From positions 1 through 8,710 of the forward strand of contig CAZQAE010000130.1 of assembly GCA_964591275.1 (NCBI GenBank): a stretch of DNA of 8,710 nucleotides, written 5' to 3'. A model generated the notes under the pieces. It searched no databases. It was not told the DNA's origin and saw nothing but the letters and a program-made list of their open reading frames with translations. A program made the position numbers and the translations under genes. Shown piece after piece: positions 5,467-8,710 of this stretch; the first letter of the stretch is position 1; the number at the start of each line of letters is the position of its first letter. Origin of the DNA: G963674685 sp964591275 (GTDB lineage Bacteria > Lernaellota > Lernaellaia > JACKCT01).

Positions 5467-5477
5467 CTGCAACATGC
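5449..5477. promoter_or_regulatory. Operator palindrome, copy 1: TTGCAGA-N5-TCTGCAA
   Basis: The core GTTGCAGA-TATAT-TCTGCAAC (5453-5473) is a perfect inverted repeat with 8-bp arms. Allowing one mismatch, the arms extend to 12 bp (5449-5477). It covers the -10 box and the start codon of the methyltransferase, an ideal place for autorepression. The same core recurs at 8457-8475 with a different 5-bp centre. Confidence 0.7.
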
Positions 5478-7891
5478 TTTCTTCACATATTCAAATTGAG
5501 GTCATAGCAACCGACCGAACCGAAGGCCAGATGTTTGTGGGCTTCGCATCGGCATCTGTTCTTTTTTCCCTGCTGGAGCACGGAGATTCACAACTTCCAT
5601 TAAGGCAAAGCGAAACACATTTTGGCGCAATCGTTTTCGGCCTCGCCGGTGAACCTGGACGCGATTGGTTTATCCAGCGCACCGGCGAACAGGTCGTTTT
5701 GCACATTCGCTCTGACAGAAACTGTGCGATCCTTCTGGACGACACAGCATCCTTCTTTCCGTACACGGATGAGCCGATACCTTTCGTTGCATATTCAGAA
5801 CCCTGGCCCGACGATGCTCTTACTATTGCCCCAGGAAGATCGTTGCAATCCGAAAGCAACGTCCTGGATGGTTTGTCCGATCATGCTCCACATCTTCTCC
5901 TCGCACGAAGTCTCGCTGAGGACTCAACATCACCCTGGTGCGGGCGTGTCCGCATGGAGGCTGATGCAACACACGGTTTACATCGTCGTGTTTCGTTGGG
6001 AATGATGGCGACTGCCATCCGCCGCTTCCTGGATGCCGCCGGTACGTCAGCCCCTGTGACCCAAGAACAACGATTCAAACTGCTGTTAATATTTTGGCAG
6101 GCTGTGGCGCATACCTTCCCTCATGAGTGGGAGCAGTCTCGGAAGCATGTTTTGAACAAGGGGATCGGTCTTTACGCTCTGAGCCGGTTACTCGTCGACC
6201 TCGTGCACGAGAAGCCGTTTCATCGAATTACTGAAAAGTCTATCCTTGAGTGGCTGTCTCCTTTTCGGAGAAACGTGGATTGGTCGAACCGCGGATCGCT
6301 CGGACGTGCCCGAAGTGTTGACGAAGCGCACACTTTCCTTCGGGGGATTATCGAGAGCTACGGGGATGGGCGCACCGTCCTTGAAAATGCCGACTCCGTC
6401 GACAAGCGGCTCATCACCCAGGAACGCTGCGATGCTGAGCGCACCGCAGCCGAACGCAACATGCTGGGACAGTTCGCCACATCGCCCGATCTGGCTCACG
6501 ATGTCGTGCGCCACAGTCTAAGTCTTCTCGGTGACCGTGAGCGTGTACGTTTTCTTGATCCGGCGTTTGGCACCGGCGCTTTTTACGATGCTCTTTTGGA
6601 GCTTTCGCAAAAGCGGATCATTTCGGCGCTGGGTTTTGAGGTCGACCCTGTTTACGGAAAACCAGCGCAAAATTTGTGGCGCGATATGAAAATCAAAATA
6701 AGGATCGAGGATTTTACGCGGGCGGCGCTTCCGCGCAAGGGACGCTTCAACCTCATCGTCTGCAATCCGCCCTACGTTCGATATCATCACCTGCCTACGA
6801 AGGAAAAGACGCGGCTTCAGGACGTTGCCCGACGAGCCTCGGGGATGCAAATCGGCGGTCAGGCTGGATTGCATTGTTACTTTCTTGGCATCGCCCATGC
6901 TTGGCTTGAAGACGGAGGTCTAGCGGCCTGGCTCCTGCCGACGCAGTTTATGGACGCCAACTTCGGCGAACCGATCAGGCGGTACCTGCTGGAAAAGGTG
7001 ACGCTGATCCGCGTTCACCGCTTTGCACACACGGACGGCCAGTTTTCCGATGCGGTCGTCACGTCCACAGTGATATGGTTTCGCAAGGAGCCGCCGACCG
7101 ATGGCGCATTGGTTGAATTCACGTCTGGCGGGACGATTCAAAGTCCGCAAAAAAAGAGGATCGTTCCCACCGCCGAACTTCGGGCCTCGGCGAAATGGTC
7201 GCGGTGGCCGGTGGGGCGGGTCAAGTCAATTGGTTCGACGATAGGGGACTACTTCACCGTCAAGCGTGGTCTTTCCACTGGATTCGATAAATTCTTCATT
7301 CTGCCTCGTCCGAAGATCGAGCGTCTAAAACTGCCTTGGCAGTTCTTCAAACCAATCCTCCCCAGTCCTCGATTCCTCGATCATGACGAGGTACAGGCCG
7401 ACGCGGAGGGCAACCCAAAACTGGAACCGCAACTTTTCCTTCTCGATTGCTCTCTGCCAGAATCTGAAATCCGACGAAACCACCATACGCTATGGCGGTA
7501 TCTGGCCCCGGGGAAAGATGAGGTGCTCACTCGTCCCCGATGCAAGAATCGGAGCCTGTGGTACAAGCAGGAGACGCGACCACCTTCAGCCTTTCTGTCC
7601 ACTTACATGGGGCGAAAGTCGAGGGGCAAGGTTCCGTTCCGCTTCATACTGAACCACTCAAAAGCGACTGCGACAAACTCCTATCATATTCTTTATCCTG
7701 GTTCCGCATTAGAGAGAGCGCTCAAGGCTGATCCTGATTTGAAGGTGCAGGTTTGGGAAGCATTAAAAGCGATCACGTCGGATGAACTCGTCGGCCAGGG
7801 GCGAACCTACGGAGGCGGGCTTCAAAAATTGGAACCCAGTGAGTTGGCAAAGGTGCCGCTGTCGTTGGATGTCAAGTTGGATAAATCTTAA
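5474..7891 (+). CDS. Gamma-class N6-adenine DNA methyltransferase with DGQHR-like N-terminal domain
   Basis: An 805-aa protein (from the ATG at 5474) that should transfer a methyl group from S-adenosylmethionine to adenine N6 in a specific DNA site. Motif X (NMLGQFATS, residues 329-337), motif I (FLDPAFGTGAF, 360-370), an acidic motif II (GFEVDP, 387-392) and catalytic motif IV (NPPYVRY, 431-437) are in gamma-class order. The C-terminal target-recognition region has the TaqI/Eco57I-type signature GDYFTVKRGLSTGFDKFF (591-608) and ATNSYHILYP (733-742). The first 320 residues do not belong to that family. They resemble the end of DGQHR/DndB-like proteins (SPWCGRVRM; FKLLLIFWQAVAHTFPHEW; LNKGIGLYALSRLLVDLV) but lack the DGQHR motif itself. 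No PD-(D/E)XK nuclease motif is apparent, so it is probably not a complete type IIG restriction enzyme. Longer starts exist (TTG 5438, ATG 5447). Enzyme class is confident; the N-terminal assignment is tentative. Confidence 0.88.
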   Translation: MLSSHIQIEVIATDRTEGQMFVGFASASVLFSLLEHGDSQLPLRQSETHFGAIVFGLAGEPGRDWFIQRTGEQVVLHIRSDRNCAILLDDTASFFPYTDEPIPFVAYSEPWPDDALTIAPGRSLQSESNVLDGLSDHAPHLLLARSLAEDSTSPWCGRVRMEADATHGLHRRVSLGMMATAIRRFLDAAGTSAPVTQEQRFKLLLIFWQAVAHTFPHEWEQSRKHVLNKGIGLYALSRLLVDLVHEKPFHRITEKSILEWLSPFRRNVDWSNRGSLGRARSVDEAHTFLRGIIESYGDGRTVLENADSVDKRLITQERCDAERTAAERNMLGQFATSPDLAHDVVRHSLSLLGDRERVRFLDPAFGTGAFYDALLELSQKRIISALGFEVDPVYGKPAQNLWRDMKIKIRIEDFTRAALPRKGRFNLIVCNPPYVRYHHLPTKEKTRLQDVARRASGMQIGGQAGLHCYFLGIAHAWLEDGGLAAWLLPTQFMDANFGEPIRRYLLEKVTLIRVHRFAHTDGQFSDAVVTSTVIWFRKEPPTDGALVEFTSGGTIQSPQKKRIVPTAELRASAKWSRWPVGRVKSIGSTIGDYFTVKRGLSTGFDKFFILPRPKIERLKLPWQFFKPILPSPRFLDHDEVQADAEGNPKLEPQLFLLDCSLPESEIRRNHHTLWRYLAPGKDEVLTRPRCKNRSLWYKQETRPPSAFLSTYMGRKSRGKVPFRFILNHSKATATNSYHILYPGSALERALKADPDLKVQVWEALKAITSDELVGQGRTYGGGLQKLEPSELAKVPLSLDVKLDKS

Positions 7892-8001
7892 TCTCCTTCA
7901 CTACTGCCAACCATCGCTTCCTCGAATCGCCTTTTTGAAAGCTCCAAATATTTCTCTTAAAATCCAAATATGTCAGCCAGCCTCCCACTCACACACACAA
8001 A

Positions 8002-8016
8002 TGACGCACTGCGTCA
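8002..8016. repeat. Perfect 15-bp palindrome TGACGCA-c-TGCGTCA
   Basis: Two 7-bp arms flank one base, 110 bp after the methyltransferase stop and next to a short CA-rich run (7990-7999). It could be a protein-binding site; it has no T-run and is too short for a convincing terminator. Confidence 0.5.
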
Positions 8017-8140
8017 CACTCCGAGACACGCACCTTGCTCCTGGTTTCTGCCCCAACGTAGGGAATCGTCTTTTCCGGTTTCTGAGTTCGCTGTGAACGC
8101 CGGTCACGCCAGTAATTTGGATATATTTATGCTCCATATT

Positions 8141-8178
8141 AACCAATTTGAAGTAAATCACGGCAATTTGGTTTTTTT
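8141..8178 (+). terminator. Possible AT-rich terminator downstream of the methyltransferase
   Basis: AACCAATTTG (8141-8150) pairs with CAATTTGGTT (8164-8173) with one mismatch around a 13-nt loop, and seven T's (8172-8178) follow. The shape matches an intrinsic terminator for plus-strand transcription, but the stem is AT-rich and the distance from the gene stop is about 250 bp, so support is modest. Confidence 0.35.
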
Positions 8179-8202
8179 CGGGTGGAAAGAATATAAATTT
8201 CG

Positions 8203-8403
8203 ATGTTGAATCCCAGCATCACTACAACAGAAATCGAGTTCGAGCGACGCTCAGACATCGAGTTCAAGCGACGCTCAGACTTAGTTCGAGCGACGCTCAA
8301 ACTCGACGGGAATCGTCAAAATCTTTGGCTTTCTTTTTGGCTGGCCCTGTTACACCTCGTGCTTGAAAAAGCCTTAACAGAGACAAAGCCGAGCATCACT
8401 TGA
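8203..8403 (+). CDS. Doubtful 66-aa open reading frame over tandem repeats
   Basis: This ORF opens 6 nt after a TATAAA (8192-8197), with a poor -35 (TTGGTT, 8168-8173) 18 bp further up, so a leaderless transcript could start at its ATG as for the methyltransferase. Its first half is dictated by the 24-bp repeats (IEFERRSD, IEFKRRSD), and the second half has one hydrophobic stretch (LWLSFWLALLHLVL). No family is recognised and the composition does not argue for a gene. I list it only because of the promoter-like sequence. Confidence 0.15.
   Translation: MLNPSITTTEIEFERRSDIEFKRRSDLVRATLKLDGNRQNLWLSFWLALLHLVLEKALTETKPSIT
8233..8302. repeat. Three tandem ~24-bp repeats with GAGCG-A-CGCTC cores
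   Basis: Copies at 8233-8256 and 8257-8280 differ by one base; a third, shorter and diverged, spans 8281-8302. Each holds GAGCGACGCTC, itself a dyad with a single central A. The outer TCGAGTT (8234-8240) is mirrored by AACTCGA (8300-8306), so the whole block is also an inverted repeat. The layout resembles iterons or an array of regulator sites, but no replication gene is present. Confidence 0.7.
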
Positions 8404-8455
8404 TGGCCGTTGATCTGGCCTTCAGTTTGTAAATACTGCGCCTGTTTCTAACCAT
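8396..8455 (-). CDS. Possible 19-aa leaderless micro-ORF
   Basis: The ATG at 8453-8455 lies 7 nt after the -10 of the minus-strand promoter at 8463-8491, exactly where its transcript should begin. The frame has 19 codons (MVRNRRSIYKLKARSTAIK) and is strongly basic. It may be a true small peptide, the remnant of a longer gene, or chance; the promoter position is the only support. Confidence 0.2.
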   Translation of the reverse strand: MVRNRRSIYKLKARSTAIK

Positions 8456-8482
8456 TTTGCAGAAAATATCTGCAATTTGGTT
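8450..8482. promoter_or_regulatory. Operator palindrome, copy 2: TTGCAGA-N5-TCTGCAA
   Basis: The core arms (8457-8463 and 8469-8475) are identical to those at the methyltransferase start, with AAATA in the centre instead of TATAT. Allowing two mismatches the arms grow to 14 bp (8450-8482). It overlaps the -10 of a minus-strand promoter, mirroring copy 1. Confidence 0.7.
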
Positions 8483-8491
8483 GAATCTCAA
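8463..8491 (-). promoter_or_regulatory. Minus-strand promoter (TTGAGA-17-TATTTT) facing the methyltransferase
   Basis: On the minus strand TTGAGA (8491-8486) and TATTTT (8468-8463) are separated by 17 bp; the start would be about 8455-8457, on an ATG. Transcription would run through the tandem repeats toward the methyltransferase 3' end and could produce a small or antisense RNA. Confidence 0.45.
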
Positions 8492-8514
8492 CTTCTTTTG
8501 TCATTTTGGAACCA

Positions 8515-8688
8515 TCACGGCGTCCACTCGTCAGCGCCGATGTCCCAGCCTGCGCCGTATGGACGCGCATCGCCGTCGAAATCGAAATCGGCTAGGCCGC
8601 CCCCGGAAGAGCACGCAGTGAACTGGAAGCAGGACATCAGCATTATAACGGACAGAAGAATGAGGACGATCCGAGAAGTTATTTGCAT
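8515..8688 (-). CDS. 57-aa lipoprotein: signal peptide fused to a DIGADEW tail
   Basis: Starting at ATG 8688, preceded closely by AAAGGGG, the product has a hydrophobic signal (residues 6-19) and two cysteines, at 20 (LMSC) and 26 (FTAC). Either could be a lipobox; the latter is followed by SSGGG, a typical lipoprotein linker. The remaining residues (DFDFDGDARPYGAGWDIGADEW) match the very end of secreted parallel-beta-helix proteins annotated with a choice-of-anchor domain, in which hundreds of residues normally lie between signal and tail. I infer either an internally deleted remnant or a genuine mini-lipoprotein. The frame is intact with its own ribosome site. It is transcribed leftward; any promoter is beyond the window. 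Confidence 0.6.
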   Translation of the reverse strand: MQITSRIVLILLSVIMLMSCFQFTACSSGGGLADFDFDGDARPYGAGWDIGADEWTP

Positions 8689-8710
8689 TTCCCCTTTACG
8701 ACTAGCCCAA

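Larger units (their letters stand above)
7892..8514. other. Non-coding region with dyads, tandem repeats and a back-facing promoter
   Basis: Open frames here are short and unlike proteins. Contents: a perfect palindrome at 8002-8016; a hairpin with a T-run at 8141-8178; three 24-bp tandem repeats at 8233-8302; and the second TTGCAGA-N5-TCTGCAA palindrome with a minus promoter at 8450-8491. The 11-mer GCAATTTGGTT occurs at both 8163-8173 and 8472-8482. Confidence 0.55.

Noticed and set aside
5438..5473. Longer methyltransferase starts at TTG 5438 or ATG 5447
   Set aside because: No ribosome site precedes them, and the extra 9-12 codons consist of the promoter and operator palindrome.
5474..6440. 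Type IIG nuclease domain in the N-terminal part of the methyltransferase
   Set aside because: No convincing D-(X)n-ExK arrangement was found by eye; residues look DGQHR/DndB-like instead.
7973..8161. Minus-strand 62-aa frame after the methyltransferase
   Set aside because: No ribosome site, no motif, and it spans the palindrome and simple CA-rich sequence.
8233..8302. CRISPR array
   Set aside because: The repeats are directly adjacent with no unique spacers, and no cas gene is present.

Overview
The window looks like an accessory, repeatedly rearranged stretch of a Gram-negative bacterial chromosome (or large element) of intermediate G+C. No host marker gene is present. Family resemblances (a pRiA4b ORF-3-like protein, a lipoprotein tail ending in DIGADEW, an IS3 remnant, a hybrid-kinase receiver fragment) would suit the Planctomycetes-Verrucomicrobia-Lentisphaerae group or a deltaproteobacterium. 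That placement rests on recollection of families, not on a search.

Layout. (1) 1-693: C-terminal part of a pRiA4b ORF-3-like gene. Its homology seems to stop where the next gene begins tail-to-tail; the frame runs on meaninglessly to 942. (2) 691-2378, minus strand: a compact three-gene operon encoding a 109-aa unknown protein, a 41-aa protein coupled to it by a GTGA overlap, and a membrane-anchored MORN/YwqK-type repeat protein. A 15-bp operator-like palindrome (2392-2406) and an 11-bp-stem hairpin (2426-2451) lie upstream. (3) 2461-3103: wreckage with several GC-rich hairpins, the 3' end of an IS3-family transposase (minus), the last 38 codons of a receiver domain (plus), then an intrinsic terminator. 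(4) 3285-4265: a small serine recombinase and an overlapping ribbon-helix-helix protein. The near-consensus promoter is centred on a perfect 20-bp palindrome, and a second copy of the same site (GTACGT-N8-ACGTAC) lies 51 bp upstream. (5) 4266-4901: a long non-coding leader. (6) 4902-7891: a 137-aa helix-turn-helix/DnaJ-type zinc-motif protein, then an 805-aa gamma-class adenine DNA methyltransferase. The methyltransferase has an N-terminal extension of about 320 residues that resembles the C-terminal part of DGQHR/DndB-like proteins. (7) 7892-8514: non-coding, with dyads, a 24-bp tandem repeat and a second copy of the methyltransferase operator palindrome. (8) 8515-8688, minus: a 57-aa lipoprotein made of a signal peptide joined directly to a DIGADEW tail.

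The most interesting unit is the modification module. The palindrome TTGCAGA-N5-TCTGCAA occurs exactly twice. At 5454-5472 it is centred on the -10 box of a promoter whose predicted start falls on the methyltransferase ATG, so the mRNA would be leaderless. At 8457-8475 it is centred on the -10 of a minus-strand promoter pointing back at the module, again with an ATG at the predicted start. This suggests a shared regulator, perhaps the zinc-motif protein or the methyltransferase's own N-terminal domain. No restriction nuclease motif is visible, so this could be an orphan or regulatory methyltransferase, or part of a larger system outside the window.
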